A stretch of DNA of 64,000 nt from Planktothrix paucivesiculata PCC 9631 (GTDB lineage: Bacteria > Cyanobacteriota > Cyanobacteriia > Cyanobacteriales > Microcoleaceae). The notes below the pieces were generated by a model, which searched no databases, was not told where the DNA came from, and was given only the letters and a program-made list of their open reading frames with translations. The stretch spans positions 215,164 through 279,163 of the forward strand of contig NZ_LR734982.1 of NCBI RefSeq assembly GCF_900009265.2. Direction: 5' to 3'. Positions 19,242 through 29,135 of the stretch are shown here, one piece after another. Made by a program: the position numbers and the translations under genes. Within the stretch, counting starts at the first letter, position 1, and the number at the start of each line of letters is the position of its first letter.

Positions 19242-21101
19242 ATGTCATTAATTGCCGCTTTTCCTTTGGTTAAAGATCCAGAACGTTTAGAAAAACAGTT
19301 ACGAGATATTCCTCCGGTTCCGGGGGTGTATTTAATGCGAGATGGTCAGGATAATATTCTTTATATTGGTAAGTCTAAAAAACTGCGATCGCGGGTGCGT
19401 TCCTATTTCCGAGAACAGCATGATCACACCCCACGAATTTATTTAATGGTACAACAAATTACTGAAATAGAGTTTATTGTCACCGATACCGAAGCGGAAG
19501 CCTTAGCCTTAGAAGCGAATTTAGTTAAACAACATCAACCCCATTTCAATGTTCTACTCAAGGATGATAAAAAATATCCCTATTTGTGTATTACTTGGTC
19601 GGAGGATTATCCCCGAATTTTTATTACTCGTAAACGTCGTTTAGGAAATATTAAAGATCGTTATTATGGCCCCTATGTGGATACTCGGGTATTAAGAAAT
19701 ACGTTACATTTAACTCAACGGATTTTTCCCCTACGTCAACGTCGGAAACCTCTATTTAAGGATCGTCCCTGTTTAAATTATGATATTGGTCGCTGTCCTG
19801 GAGTTTGTCAACTGTTGATTTCTCCTGAAGAATATCGAAAAATTGTCCAAAAAGTGGCGATGATTTTTCAAGGAAGATCGGATGAATTGATTGATCATTT
19901 AACCGAACAAATGGAACAAGCATCGGAAGTATTAAATTTTGAAATGGCTGGTATCATTCGAGATCAAATTCAAGAATTACAGTCTTTAAATGCCGATCAA
20001 AAAGTATCTTTACCCGATGATCGTGTGTCCCGTGATGCGATCGCCTTGGCGGCTAATTCTAAACAATCCTGTGTGCAGTTATTTCAAATTCGCGCCGGAA
20101 AATTAGTTGGACGCTTAGGGTTTACCGCCCAAGTTCCCCCGGAGTTAAAATCAACGGAAATGGGATTGATTTTGCAACGAGTTTTAGAAGAACATTATCA
20201 AAGTGTTGATCCGGTGGAAATTCCCAATGAAATATTAGTTCAATATGAGTTACCCGATGAATCTATTTTAACAGATTGGTTGAGCGATCGCAAGGGAAAA
20301 AAAGTCACAATTTTAACCCCCCAACGTCAGGTTAAAGCTGAGTTAATTCAGATGGTAGAACGGAATGCGGAATATGAATTAGAACGGGTACAAAAGTTAA
20401 GCGATCGTGATACTGCCGCCCTAGAAGATTTAGCAGCAATTCTCGATTTACCCGACCTTCCCCACCGGATCGAAGGTTATGATATTTCCCATATTCAAGG
20501 GTCAGATGCGGTGGCTTCCAGGGTGGTTTTTATTCAAGGTTTAGCCGCCCCACAATACTATCGTCATTATAAGATTAAAAACCCCACGGTTCACGCCGGA
20601 CATTCGGATGATTTTGCTAGTTTAGCAGAAGTTATTGAACGCCGTTGTCGAGACTATCAAACTTCAACTGATAAACCGGATTTAATTATGATTGATGGGG
20701 GAAAAGGTCAACTTTCGGCGGTGGTTGCTGTCTTAGAAAAACTGAATTTATTAGAGGAAATTCGCGTGGTGAGTTTAGCTAAACAACGGGAAGAAATTTT
20801 TCTACCTGGGGAAAGTTTCCCGTTAGAAACCGACGGGGAACAACCCGGGGTTCAACTCTTAAGAAGACTGCGGGATGAAGCCCATCGGTTTGCGGTTAGT
20901 TTCCATCGAAATCAACGCACTCAACGCATGAAGCGATCGTATTTAGATGACATTCCGGGGTTAGGACATCATCGTCAAAAATTACTCTTAGCCCATTTTC
21001 GTTCCTTGGAATATATTAGAATTGCCACCCCCGAACAGTTAGGAGAAGTATCAGGAATTGGGCCTAAATTAGCCCAAGAAATCTATAATTATTTTCATTA
21101 A
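19242..21101 (+). CDS. uvrC: Excinuclease ABC subunit C
   Basis: A 619-residue nucleotide-excision-repair endonuclease that makes the dual incision around lesions bound by UvrAB. Domains in order: GIY-YIG nuclease at about 25-100 ([23 protein letters not shown]); a cysteine-rich linker ([14 protein letters not shown]); UVR/UvrB-binding helix ([17 protein letters not shown]); the RNase-H-like C-terminal nuclease ([29 protein letters not shown]); and helix-hairpin-helix motifs ([24 protein letters not shown]) at the end. Length and order are normal. The gene stands alone, and an inverted repeat follows its stop. Confidence 0.97.
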   Translation: MSLIAAFPLVKDPERLEKQLRDIPPVPGVYLMRDGQDNILYIGKSKKLRSRVRSYFREQHDHTPRIYLMVQQITEIEFIVTDTEAEALALEANLVKQHQPHFNVLLKDDKKYPYLCITWSEDYPRIFITRKRRLGNIKDRYYGPYVDTRVLRNTLHLTQRIFPLRQRRKPLFKDRPCLNYDIGRCPGVCQLLISPEEYRKIVQKVAMIFQGRSDELIDHLTEQMEQASEVLNFEMAGIIRDQIQELQSLNADQKVSLPDDRVSRDAIALAANSKQSCVQLFQIRAGKLVGRLGFTAQVPPELKSTEMGLILQRVLEEHYQSVDPVEIPNEILVQYELPDESILTDWLSDRKGKKVTILTPQRQVKAELIQMVERNAEYELERVQKLSDRDTAALEDLAAILDLPDLPHRIEGYDISHIQGSDAVASRVVFIQGLAAPQYYRHYKIKNPTVHAGHSDDFASLAEVIERRCRDYQTSTDKPDLIMIDGGKGQLSAVVAVLEKLNLLEEIRVVSLAKQREEIFLPGESFPLETDGEQPGVQLLRRLRDEAHRFAVSFHRNQRTQRMKRSYLDDIPGLGHHRQKLLLAHFRSLEYIRIATPEQLGEVSGIGPKLAQEIYNYFH

Positions 21102-21102
21102 T

Positions 21103-21147
21103 GTAGTGAGTCCTAAAGGACTCAGACAGCCCTAAAGGGCTTACTAC
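21103..21147. repeat. GTAGTGAGTCC palindrome cluster between convergent genes
   Basis: Two short palindromes (AGTCCTAAAGGACT and AGCCCTAAAGGGCT) sit inside outer arms GTAGTGAG and CTTACTAC, in the 47-base gap between uvrC and the convergent kinase gene. A related cluster lies between the ClC gene and serS. It may end transcription from both sides. Confidence 0.6.
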
Positions 21148-21148
21148 T

Positions 21149-23938
21149 TTAATGTTGGTGTGAGGGAATTTCAATGATAAATTCTGTTCCTTGACCGAGT
21201 TCTGAATGACATTCAATTGAACCCTTATGTTTTTCTACAATAATTTGATAACTAATAGATAACCCTAACCCCGTTCCTTTACCAACGGGTTTAGTAGTAA
21301 AAAAGGGATTAAACAAGTTAGATTTAACGGTTTCTGACATCCCTACACCATTATCTGATATTTTAATTCTGATCTTTTTGTGATCAATCAATTCAGTTTC
21401 AATAGTAATTTTATCGGGACTTTGCTGATTGATAATAGGGCAATTTCTACCAGAATCTTGTAAAGCATCAACAGCATTAGAAATTAAATTCATAAACACT
21501 TGATTTAATTGTCCCACATAGCATTCTACCAAAGGAATAGTACCATATTTTTTAACAATTTTAACTCCTCGATGTTGAGCATTTTCTTTTAAACGATTTT
21601 GTAAAATTAACAACGTATTATCAATTCCTTCATGGATATTAACTGCCTTCATATCGGCTTCATCCAAGCGGGAAAAATTACGCAGGGAAAGTACAATTTC
21701 TCTAATCCGGTTCGACCCCATTTTCATAGAATTAATAATATTTGGAAAATCTTCAATTAAAAAATCAAGTTCCACTTCCTCCGCAAAATTAATAATTTCA
21801 GTCGGGGGGTCGGGATAATGAGTTTGATAGATGTCGATTAAACTTAATAGGGTTTCCGTATATTCTTGAGCATGAATTAAGTTACCATAAATAAAGTTAA
21901 CCGGATTATTAATTTCATGGGCAACTCCTGCCACCAATTGACCCAAACTAGACATTTTTTCAGCTTGAATTAATTGGGTCTGGGCTTTGCGAAAATTCAC
22001 TAAGGCAATTTCGGCTTCTTCTTTAGCTTGTCGCATCGCGTCTTCCGCTTTTTTGCCATCATTTATATCTGTAATTGTACCGACATAACCAATAATTTCC
22101 CCATCAGAATTTATCTCCGCAGCAGCTTGACCATAAACCCAAGTAATTTTACCATCAGGACGCTGTAGGCGATATTCAGAGTTAAATTGAACTTGATGTT
22201 GAGAACATATTTCCCAGTTTTGAAAGACTTGGATTCTATCTTCGGAATAAATCGCCCGCGACCAACCTTTTCCCATTGCTTCTGCTGCGGTTAAGCCAGA
22301 AATTTCACACCATCTTTGATTCACATAAAGACAATTACTTTCAGTGTCCGTATGAAAAATTCCCACGGGAGAAACTTCAGCTAATGTGGCATAAAGTTTT
22401 TCAGTATTTCTCAATACTTTTTCCGTATTTCGTTGTTCGGTTACATCCACACCGACACTAACAATATAGTCAATTTCTTTGGCTTCATTCAGGAGGACAG
22501 TATCCGACCAACTAATAATTCGTTGATCTCCATTTTTTGTATTCCAACAGGCTTCGTAATATTTGGGAAATTGATCAATCAGTAAAAAGGCAAAATTTGA
22601 TTTAACTTTAGTCGCTTCCTCTGGGCTTAAAAATATATCCCAAACATACATATTTCTAATTTCATCAAAGCTGTATTGAGTGGTCTGTTCAAAGGCGCGA
22701 TTAAATCGCACAATTCGACCTTTTGCATCCATTAAAACCACTAAAGCTCCAGCAATATCTAAAATAGCGGAAATAAAACTTCGTTCTTTTTCAATGGCTG
22801 TAAATAATTCATCAATTTGAATAGTCATTTGATTAAAAGCCGTGGCTAATACGCCCAATTCATTAGAACACTGCACATCAACTTGGGTTTTCAAATCTCC
22901 TTGACTAATTTTTATGACTGCATTGGTTAATTGTTTGAGGGGGAAAATTATTTTCCGACTGTGAAATATACCAATACCCGTAGCGAAACCTGTAATTAAA
23001 ATAACCGCTATCCCCATGACGAAAATCATCTGATAAATAGGAGCATAGGCTTCTTTAATCGGAAGTTCAACAATTAAAAACCAGTTGACACTGGGAATCA
23101 AAGATGTCGCTCCCAAAACCTCTACATTTTTCAACCCGAGATAACGATTTATTTTTAATTCATTTTCATCTAAGTTCTTATTAATTAAATTGATAATTTT
23201 AGGATTTTGTAAATTCTGAATATTAAAGATGTTAGATCTACTTTTAGATGTGGTAAAGACTCGATTTTGCTCATCCACAAGATAAACATATCCAGTTTTA
23301 CCCACTTTAGTCTGAGATAGAATAAAACCCAGAAAACTCAAGTTAATTTTAGCGAATAAAACGCCATTAATCCGGTCAAATTGATCTCGAATGGGTACGG
23401 ACATCACCATTGTATATTTTTTATTCTGGAGATCAAACTCAATGGCTCCTACATAATCTTCCTCTTGTTTAAAAGATCGAATAAATAAGGGAGAATCGCT
23501 GTAATTTTTTCTCAAAGTTTGCTGATCGTTGACGATTGATGCGGTGACTTCTCCCTGACGGTTTAAAATAGCAATGATGTGATAGGCGTCATTATGGCGA
23601 GCTAATCCTTCTATCAAGTTTTGTTGAATATCTGGAGATAAATTAGTTAAGCCTTTAACCCGGGCTAAAAAACTTAATTTGCGTTGCAGATCATCTAAAT
23701 AATTATTAATTTGATAGGCAATGACTTGCGATCGCTCTCTTTGTAAGGATTGTAATTGTTTTGTCTGGGATTGATAACTCAAATAAATCAATAATCCCCC
23801 ACTACTTAAAACACTAATCAGTCCCACAAAGAGTAAACTTCTACGGAGTTGTTTGGCGAGGGAAAAAAACCCGGGAGTGGAAAAGGAAAAAGAACCCCCA
23901 AACTTAGATAAAAAATGATGTTTCTCCGCTTGACTCAT
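21149..23938 (-). CDS. dCache-type membrane sensor histidine kinase with HAMP and two PAS domains
   Basis: A 929-residue sensor. A transmembrane helix at about 30-52 (LLFVGLISVLSSGGLLIYLS) and another near 300-328 enclose a 250-residue periplasmic dCache-like sensory region (SPLFIRSFKQEEDYVGAIEF, VFAKINLSFLGFIL-type strands). HAMP follows (LKQLTNAVIKISQGDLKTQV), then PAS1 (about 390-505) and PAS2 (about 515-635). The HisKA-like segment is EKMSSLGQLVAGVAHEINNP; HATPase has NLISNAVDAL, DNGVGM and GKGTGLGLSIS. No receiver. It starts 26 bases after the stop of the BMP-family lipoprotein gene on the same strand, so the pair is probably one operon in which the lipoprotein could present a ligand. 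Confidence 0.93.
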   Translation of the reverse strand: MSQAEKHHFLSKFGGSFSFSTPGFFSLAKQLRRSLLFVGLISVLSSGGLLIYLSYQSQTKQLQSLQRERSQVIAYQINNYLDDLQRKLSFLARVKGLTNLSPDIQQNLIEGLARHNDAYHIIAILNRQGEVTASIVNDQQTLRKNYSDSPLFIRSFKQEEDYVGAIEFDLQNKKYTMVMSVPIRDQFDRINGVLFAKINLSFLGFILSQTKVGKTGYVYLVDEQNRVFTTSKSRSNIFNIQNLQNPKIINLINKNLDENELKINRYLGLKNVEVLGATSLIPSVNWFLIVELPIKEAYAPIYQMIFVMGIAVILITGFATGIGIFHSRKIIFPLKQLTNAVIKISQGDLKTQVDVQCSNELGVLATAFNQMTIQIDELFTAIEKERSFISAILDIAGALVVLMDAKGRIVRFNRAFEQTTQYSFDEIRNMYVWDIFLSPEEATKVKSNFAFLLIDQFPKYYEACWNTKNGDQRIISWSDTVLLNEAKEIDYIVSVGVDVTEQRNTEKVLRNTEKLYATLAEVSPVGIFHTDTESNCLYVNQRWCEISGLTAAEAMGKGWSRAIYSEDRIQVFQNWEICSQHQVQFNSEYRLQRPDGKITWVYGQAAAEINSDGEIIGYVGTITDINDGKKAEDAMRQAKEEAEIALVNFRKAQTQLIQAEKMSSLGQLVAGVAHEINNPVNFIYGNLIHAQEYTETLLSLIDIYQTHYPDPPTEIINFAEEVELDFLIEDFPNIINSMKMGSNRIREIVLSLRNFSRLDEADMKAVNIHEGIDNTLLILQNRLKENAQHRGVKIVKKYGTIPLVECYVGQLNQVFMNLISNAVDALQDSGRNCPIINQQSPDKITIETELIDHKKIRIKISDNGVGMSETVKSNLFNPFFTTKPVGKGTGLGLSISYQIIVEKHKGSIECHSELGQGTEFIIEIPSHQH

Positions 23939-23964
23939 AATTTTTCTAATAACAGCAAACTGAT

Positions 23965-24999
23965 CTATTTTGAGTTATTATACTCTTTTGTCTGCCCAGA
24001 AGGGGCAATATCAATTTTTCCGGCTACCACTTGTTGTTGAATCTGATTAAATTTGGCTTCTTCTTCGGCTGTTAACGTGCCTCTAAAGGGGGCAAAATCA
24101 TAGATTTGTTCCCGTAGTCCATATTTATATTGTTTACCTTCCCATCGTCCTTGCTGAACTAGAGTAGCAATTTTTAAAACTAATTCAGGAATATTCTGTA
24201 GGACACTGGTTAAAATTTTTCCGGGGACTAGGTTATATTGATCTTTCGTCCAACCAATCCCATAAACCTCTGGTTTTTCACTGGCTAATTTTAAGGCTTC
24301 AATTCCCGCTTCATCGGCGTTAATAGCGATCACATCAACTTTTTTTTCTAACCAATCTAGGGCGACTTGATTGCCTTTTTCCGCATCTGTCCAAGTCTGT
24401 AAAAATTGAGTATAGACTTCAATATTGGGCTTGGTTGCCGTTGCACCTCGTCTGAATAATTCGGCTTCTTCTTGATAAACGGGGTAATCATTTCCCACCA
24501 TGTAACCCACTTTATTGGTTTTAGTTTTGATGGCGGCTAATGCTCCCGTCAGATAACCCACTTCGCCAGAACGAAAAGCCACCGCCCCCAAGTTTTTATT
24601 ATTCCCAGAATAGCTTGTCACTAAGGCAAATTTGACGTCGGGAAACTCTTTAGCCACCTTTTCCATTGCTGCAATATAACCACCACTATGACCTATAACT
24701 AAATTATATCCCTGTTGAGCATAGTTACGAATTAGGGTTTCACCGTCAGTTTCTGGCACGTTTTCAGTATAGGTAATTTCGGCATTATATTGCTTTTCAA
24801 TTAATTTTAATCCTTCATAATTAGCCTGACTCCAACTCCCATCTTTTATAGAACCGGAGAAAATACTCGCCACTTTAAATTGACTCTCGGAATCGGAGGT
24901 TGTCACTTGTTCTTGATTCCACTGACTACAACTGACGATCATCACTAAAGTGATTATTCCTAGTAGGATATTAGTCAATAATTTTGGTGTTTGGAGCAT
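23965..24999 (-). CDS. BMP-family (BmpA/PnrA-like) substrate-binding lipoprotein
   Basis: A 344-residue lipoprotein. The signal sequence LLTNILLGIITLVMIVSC ends at a lipobox cysteine (VMIVSC). The mature protein has the PnrA/Med/BmpA fold: KVASIFSGSIKDGSWSQANY, the LVIGHSGGYIAAMEKVAKEF segment, FALVTSYSG, VGYLTGALAA, GTATKPN-like hinge, and VDVIAINADEAGIEALKLA. Members bind purine nucleosides or related ligands for ABC uptake. Here no ABC permease or ATPase gene lies nearby; instead a dCache histidine kinase follows 26 bases downstream, suggesting a sensing role. The exact ligand is unknown. Confidence 0.88.
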   Translation of the reverse strand: MLQTPKLLTNILLGIITLVMIVSCSQWNQEQVTTSDSESQFKVASIFSGSIKDGSWSQANYEGLKLIEKQYNAEITYTENVPETDGETLIRNYAQQGYNLVIGHSGGYIAAMEKVAKEFPDVKFALVTSYSGNNKNLGAVAFRSGEVGYLTGALAAIKTKTNKVGYMVGNDYPVYQEEAELFRRGATATKPNIEVYTQFLQTWTDAEKGNQVALDWLEKKVDVIAINADEAGIEALKLASEKPEVYGIGWTKDQYNLVPGKILTSVLQNIPELVLKIATLVQQGRWEGKQYKYGLREQIYDFAPFRGTLTAEEEAKFNQIQQQVVAGKIDIAPSGQTKEYNNSK

Positions 25000-25028
25000 A
25001 CAATTCCTGGGGGTTGAGGTGAATAGAG

Positions 25029-25060
25029 AATTACGAATTACGAATTACGAATGGGTAATG
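25029..25060. repeat. AATTACG heptamer tract ending in GGGTAAT
   Basis: Three to four head-to-tail AATTACG heptamers followed by AATGGGTAATGG. It is of the same type as tracts at 52591, 58651 and 63905. Non-coding, upstream of the lipoprotein gene. Confidence 0.8.
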
Positions 25061-25130
25061 GCGAATAGTGCTTACCTCGTGATAAATTATGAGTAGCCAA
25101 TATTTGAGTATTGAATATCAGACTAAATTC

Positions 25131-25227
25131 TATAGCAATCCCAAATAGGTTGTAATAATTTATAACTGATATGAAACAGCCAGAAGTATTATCTCTGTTC
25201 CCTGTTCCCTGTTCCCTGTTCCCTTTT
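25131..25227 (+). repeat. Dispersed repeat, copy 2
   Basis: TATAGCAATCC, TTGTAATAATTTATAA, GATATGAAACAGCCAGAAGT and ATTATCTC are followed by TGTTCCC heptamers. It is the best-preserved copy of the repeat also found inverted at 11062-11167 and shortened at 58680-58759. Confidence 0.7.
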
Positions 25228-25323
25228 GAACCCAGATTTTGGATATAAATCAAATAGGATTGCTATATTAACTTGAAATTGTAATTGCACCCTTATACTT
25301 TTTTTGTCTGATATTAACAGAGT

Positions 25324-25362
25324 TTTTTAATAAAAACAACAAGGAAGCTTAACGCCCCCTTG
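25324..25362 (-). terminator. Probable terminator of leuC-leuD
   Basis: On the minus strand, CAAGG and CCTTG form a stem with interior loop, followed by TTGTTTTTATT, about 13 bases after the leuD stop. The stem is short, but the T-rich tail and position are right. Confidence 0.5.
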
Positions 25363-25375
25363 CCATTTTTGCGAT

Positions 25376-25969
25376 TTAACTTCCCCAATTCAGATAGGGT
25401 AATTGTGTGGCGGTTGCTCGAATTTGATCAAAATTATCAATTAACTGTCCACAACTATCCCACAGTCCCGTAATAAAAGATTGGCGAGAACCTGCATTCA
25501 TATTCACATCAATAGTGAACTCTCCACAGTGGACTTTCATGGATTCTAAATCCAGGTTAATAGCTGCTTTAGGGTTAGCTTTTAATGCCTCTTGAACTGC
25601 TTTAATATCTTCTGGTTCCGCGCTAACACAGGGAATACCAATCGAGACACAGTTTCCCAAGAATATTTCGGCAAAACTTTCCCCAATAATCCCTTTAATT
25701 CCCCATTTAGCAATGGCTTGGGGGGCGTGTTCTCGGGAGGAACCACAACCAAAATTAGCATTAACTACTAATAGATTTGCTCCTTGATATTCGGGTAAAT
25801 CAAAGGCGTGTTTTCCCTGCATTTGTTGGCGATCATCAGCAAAGACCTGTTCCCCTAATCCATCAAAGGTAACACACCGTAAAAACCGAGCGGGAATAAT
25901 CCGATCAGTATCAATATCACTGCCGACTAAAGGAATCCCTGTTCCTGAAATACTTTGAATTTTGCTCAT
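25376..25969 (-). CDS. leuD: 3-isopropylmalate dehydratase small subunit
   Basis: A 197-residue aconitase-superfamily swivelling subunit that works with LeuC to isomerise 2-isopropylmalate to 3-isopropylmalate in leucine synthesis. Diagnostic motifs are GSDIDTDRIIPARFLRC near the N-terminus, VNANFGCGSSREHAPQA in the middle, and the GIIGESFAEIFLGNCVSIGI segment. Its length is normal. It follows leuC on the same strand after 69 bases, indicating a leuCD operon. Confidence 0.95.
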   Translation of the reverse strand: MSKIQSISGTGIPLVGSDIDTDRIIPARFLRCVTFDGLGEQVFADDRQQMQGKHAFDLPEYQGANLLVVNANFGCGSSREHAPQAIAKWGIKGIIGESFAEIFLGNCVSIGIPCVSAEPEDIKAVQEALKANPKAAINLDLESMKVHCGEFTIDVNMNAGSRQSFITGLWDSCGQLIDNFDQIRATATQLPYLNWGS

Positions 25970-26038
25970 TGTTGAAGTTCCGTAATTTATGTTAAGAATT
26001 GACCCCCAACCCTCCCATTAACCCGGGAGGTGAAGTGC

Positions 26039-27442
26039 TTACAATAACTCCCGTACATCCGTAACTACACCGTTAACCGCCGCCGCCACCACCATCGCCG
26101 GACTCATTAACAATGTCCGACCGTTGGCGGAACCCTGACGACCTTTAAAGTTGCGGTTAGAAGACGATGCACTCAGTTGATTTCCCTGCAATTTATCGGG
26201 GTTCATCGCCAAACACATGGAACAGCCCGCCTCGCGCCATTCAAACCCCGCTGCCTCAAAGATTTTATCCAGTCCTTCGGCTTCGGCTGCCACCTTCACC
26301 CGTTCCGAACCAGGAACCACAAAGGCTTTCACCCCATTAGCCACCTTCCGACCCTGGGCAAATTTCGCAGCTTCGCGTAGGTCACTGAGGCGGCCATTGG
26401 TACAACTGCCAATAAAACAGACGTCCACTTTTGTCCCTTGAATGGGGGTTCCGGGGGCAAATTCCATATATTGATAGGCTTCTTTGGCCACTTCCCGATC
26501 GCCTTCGGTAATCTGCTCTAAAGTCGGAATCAACTCATTAACGGCCATTCCCTGTCCGGGGGTAATTCCCCAAGTGACGGTGGGCGCAATCTCAGAAGCA
26601 TCAAATTTGACGATATCATCATAAACCGCATCCGTACTACTACGGATACTATTCCACCAAGTAACAGCCTTTTCCCAGTCTTCTCCCTTGGGGGCAAAAT
26701 CTCGACCTTGTAAATAGTCGTAAGTCACCTGATCGGGGTTGACATAGCCACATCGGGCGCCCCCTTCAATTGACATATTACAGACCGTCATCCGTTCTTC
26801 CATGGACATCGCCTCGATGGTGCTTCCAGCGAATTCATAGGCATAGCCCACGCCGCCTTTCACCCCCAATGTCCGAATAATATGCAGCACCACATCCTTG
26901 GCGTACACCCCCGGTTGCAGTTCCCCATTCACCTCGATCCGGCGGACTTTCAGTTTCCCTAATGCCAGGGTTTGAGACGCCAGCACGTCCCGGACTTGAG
27001 ATGTGCCAATCCCAAAGGCGATCGCCCCAAATGCCCCATGGGTGGAGGTGTGGGAGTCGCCGCAAGCAATGGTCATCCCCGGTTGGGTTAACCCCTGTTC
27101 GGGTGCGATGACGTGAACAATCCCTTGATTTCCCGATCCGATATTATAAAAACGGATATTGTGTGTTTTGCAGCTTTCTTCCAAGGACTGCATCATTTCT
27201 TCTGCTAATACATCCGTGAAAGGACGGGCTTGGTTCTCCGTCGGAACAATATGATCCACTGTGGCGACGGTGCGTTCGGGATAGAGGACGGTTAGCTGGC
27301 GATCGCGCAACATGGCAAACGCCTGGGGACTGGTGACTTCATGGATCAGGTGCAAACCAATGAAAAGTTGAGTCTGTCCTGATGGCAGAGTGCCAACGGT
27401 ATGTAACTCCCATACTTGATCAAATAGTGTTCTTTCGCTCAT
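26039..27442 (-). CDS. leuC: 3-isopropylmalate dehydratase large subunit
   Basis: A 467-residue [4Fe-4S] enzyme of the aconitase family. Cluster ligands are visible as the cysteine in [10 protein letters not shown] and the pair in [12 protein letters not shown]; other hallmarks are [31 protein letters not shown] and the C-terminal [12 protein letters not shown]. It catalyses the second step of leucine synthesis together with LeuD, whose gene follows 69 bases downstream. Its upstream region (27443-27603) is shared with a divergent Uma2 gene. Length and architecture are normal. No attenuator or leader peptide was recognised upstream. Confidence 0.97.
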   Translation of the reverse strand: MSERTLFDQVWELHTVGTLPSGQTQLFIGLHLIHEVTSPQAFAMLRDRQLTVLYPERTVATVDHIVPTENQARPFTDVLAEEMMQSLEESCKTHNIRFYNIGSGNQGIVHVIAPEQGLTQPGMTIACGDSHTSTHGAFGAIAFGIGTSQVRDVLASQTLALGKLKVRRIEVNGELQPGVYAKDVVLHIIRTLGVKGGVGYAYEFAGSTIEAMSMEERMTVCNMSIEGGARCGYVNPDQVTYDYLQGRDFAPKGEDWEKAVTWWNSIRSSTDAVYDDIVKFDASEIAPTVTWGITPGQGMAVNELIPTLEQITEGDREVAKEAYQYMEFAPGTPIQGTKVDVCFIGSCTNGRLSDLREAAKFAQGRKVANGVKAFVVPGSERVKVAAEAEGLDKIFEAAGFEWREAGCSMCLAMNPDKLQGNQLSASSSNRNFKGRQGSANGRTLLMSPAMVVAAAVNGVVTDVRELL

Positions 27443-27603
27443 AGAATCAGATCAATAATTGCGTTTGTAACGCTCTCTATACTGGTATTTATTTTAGCGG
27501 TTAATGGATCTGCGGTGTTAAGTTTTGGGAATAAATTAATCTCTAGGGGGTGATAATAAATATTAAAATCGGATAAAATAATATCTAACTCTACCCTGAT
27601 TTT

Positions 27604-28176
27604 ATGATTAATCAAACTCTGGCAGAATCAATGAAGTGGACTACAGCCGATTTAGAGTTGTTGTCAAATGATGAGTGGAAACGTTATGAAATTATTGCAG
27701 GAGAATTATTTGTGACTAGAGCACCAGATTGGAACCATCAACGGGTTTGCGGTAATATCTATGCAGAATTAAATGCTTGGTCACGTCGCACAAACTTAGG
27801 ACAACCTGCAATGACACCTGGAATTATTTATACTGAATCTGATAATGTCATTCCTGATGTGGTTTGGGTGAGTCGGGAAAAATTAGCGACTTTATTAGAT
27901 AGTGCTGGACATCTAACGGGTTCTCCTGAGTTAGTTGTTGAAGTATTATCACCAGGAAAAGAAAACGAAAGACGAGATAAACAAGCCAAGTTAAAACTCT
28001 ATTCTATTCAAGGAGTTCAGGAATATTGGATTGTTGATCGCTATCAACAGCAAGTTCAAGTCTATCGTCGTCAAAATAATCAGTTAATTTTAGCTGAAAC
28101 GTTATTAATAACTGATGAAATTACCTCTGCGCTTTTGCCAGAGTTTCGCTGTCAGATTGAACTATTTTTTAATTAA
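27604..28176 (+). CDS. Uma2-family nuclease-like protein upstream of an AbiEii-like gene
   Basis: A 190-residue Uma2 protein. It has the N-terminal MKWTTADLELLSNDEWKRYE helix, the ELFVTRAPDWNHQ segment, and a complete putative PD-(D/E)XK site: D in NVIPDVVW, E in LVVEVLSPG and K in QAKLKLYS, followed by GVQEYWIVD. Uma2 function is not established. The next gene, an AbiEii-like nucleotidyltransferase, starts eight bases later, so the two are likely co-transcribed. That is unusual, since AbiEii normally follows the AbiEi antitoxin. Confidence 0.85.
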   Translation: MINQTLAESMKWTTADLELLSNDEWKRYEIIAGELFVTRAPDWNHQRVCGNIYAELNAWSRRTNLGQPAMTPGIIYTESDNVIPDVVWVSREKLATLLDSAGHLTGSPELVVEVLSPGKENERRDKQAKLKLYSIQGVQEYWIVDRYQQQVQVYRRQNNQLILAETLLITDEITSALLPEFRCQIELFFN

Positions 28177-28184
28177 AACTAATC

Positions 28185-29135
28185 ATGAATCAGCGTTCTA
28201 TTCCTGAACAATTACCATTTTTAGAGGGTTTATGTTGGCAAAGAACAGGAATTGATAATTTAACGCCCTGGGAAATGCTAAAACGGTATGAACGGGGATG
28301 GCATTATCGGGATATTTTTGGGGAAATTAACCCAACAGAAGCAGAATTTATTCAACAACTTGCTCAACGGTATAATTCTTGGTTGTTCAATCAAATGTTT
28401 ACACAAGACTTTCATCAGAAAATTATTACTGTTCTCAATCAACTCAATACTAATTTTTTACAAGACTGTCGTGCTTATTTTGGGGGCGGAACATTCATCT
28501 GTTTAAATTATGGAGAATATCGCCTCAGTAAAGATATTGATTTTCTCTGTTCCACAGGTTCCGGTTATCGCTTATTAAGACAAACTTTAGGTCAAAATAA
28601 ATATAACGCTTTATTTACTACTCAAAATAATATCACATTTCCTCAAGAAATACAAGCCAATCAATATGGAATTAGATTTCCTTTGTTAATAGAAGGAACC
28701 CTAATTAAATTTGAAATTATTATGGAAGGAAGAATTGCACTAGAAACACCGGATTTTCCCCAATGGTCGTCTGTTCCTTGTTTAAGTTTAGTTGATTGTT
28801 TTGCTGAAAAGTTATTAGCAAATGCTGACCGATGGATTGATGGTTCAGTAGAATCAAGGGATTTAATTGATTTAGCTATATTAAGATTAAATGCTTCTAT
28901 TCCTCCCCAAGCCATTGAAAAAGCAGAAGCAGCTTATCCTGTGATTGAACCGTTAAAGGAGGCGATCGCAAATTTCCAACAAAAGCCTAATTATCGAGAT
29001 AAATGTTTTCAATCGCTACAAATTAATAACCCTATTAGCATTATTGACGGTTTGGATTTATTAGCGGTTGATTTTGGGTTAGAACCCACCGAAAGAACCT
29101 TTAGAGAATATTTAGATCAAGATGATTTTATTTAA
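28185..29135 (+). CDS. AbiEii/AbiGii-like nucleotidyltransferase
   Basis: A 316-residue nucleotidyltransferase-fold protein. The motif AYFGGGTFICLNYGEYRLSKDIDFLCS contains the Gly-rich turn and the D-I-D metal site of the DNA-polymerase-beta-like fold, as in AbiEii/AbiGii proteins; an acidic residue in LIKFEIIMEG may be the third carboxylate, and DCFAEKLLANADRW with SRDLIDLAIL is typical of the C-terminal half. AbiEii toxins transfer nucleotides to tRNA and act in phage defence or plasmid maintenance. The usual AbiEi antitoxin gene is absent; a Uma2 gene occupies the upstream position. Function as a toxin is an inference. It overlaps the convergent Uma2 gene by four bases. Confidence 0.8.
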   Translation: MNQRSIPEQLPFLEGLCWQRTGIDNLTPWEMLKRYERGWHYRDIFGEINPTEAEFIQQLAQRYNSWLFNQMFTQDFHQKIITVLNQLNTNFLQDCRAYFGGGTFICLNYGEYRLSKDIDFLCSTGSGYRLLRQTLGQNKYNALFTTQNNITFPQEIQANQYGIRFPLLIEGTLIKFEIIMEGRIALETPDFPQWSSVPCLSLVDCFAEKLLANADRWIDGSVESRDLIDLAILRLNASIPPQAIEKAEAAYPVIEPLKEAIANFQQKPNYRDKCFQSLQINNPISIIDGLDLLAVDFGLEPTERTFREYLDQDDFI

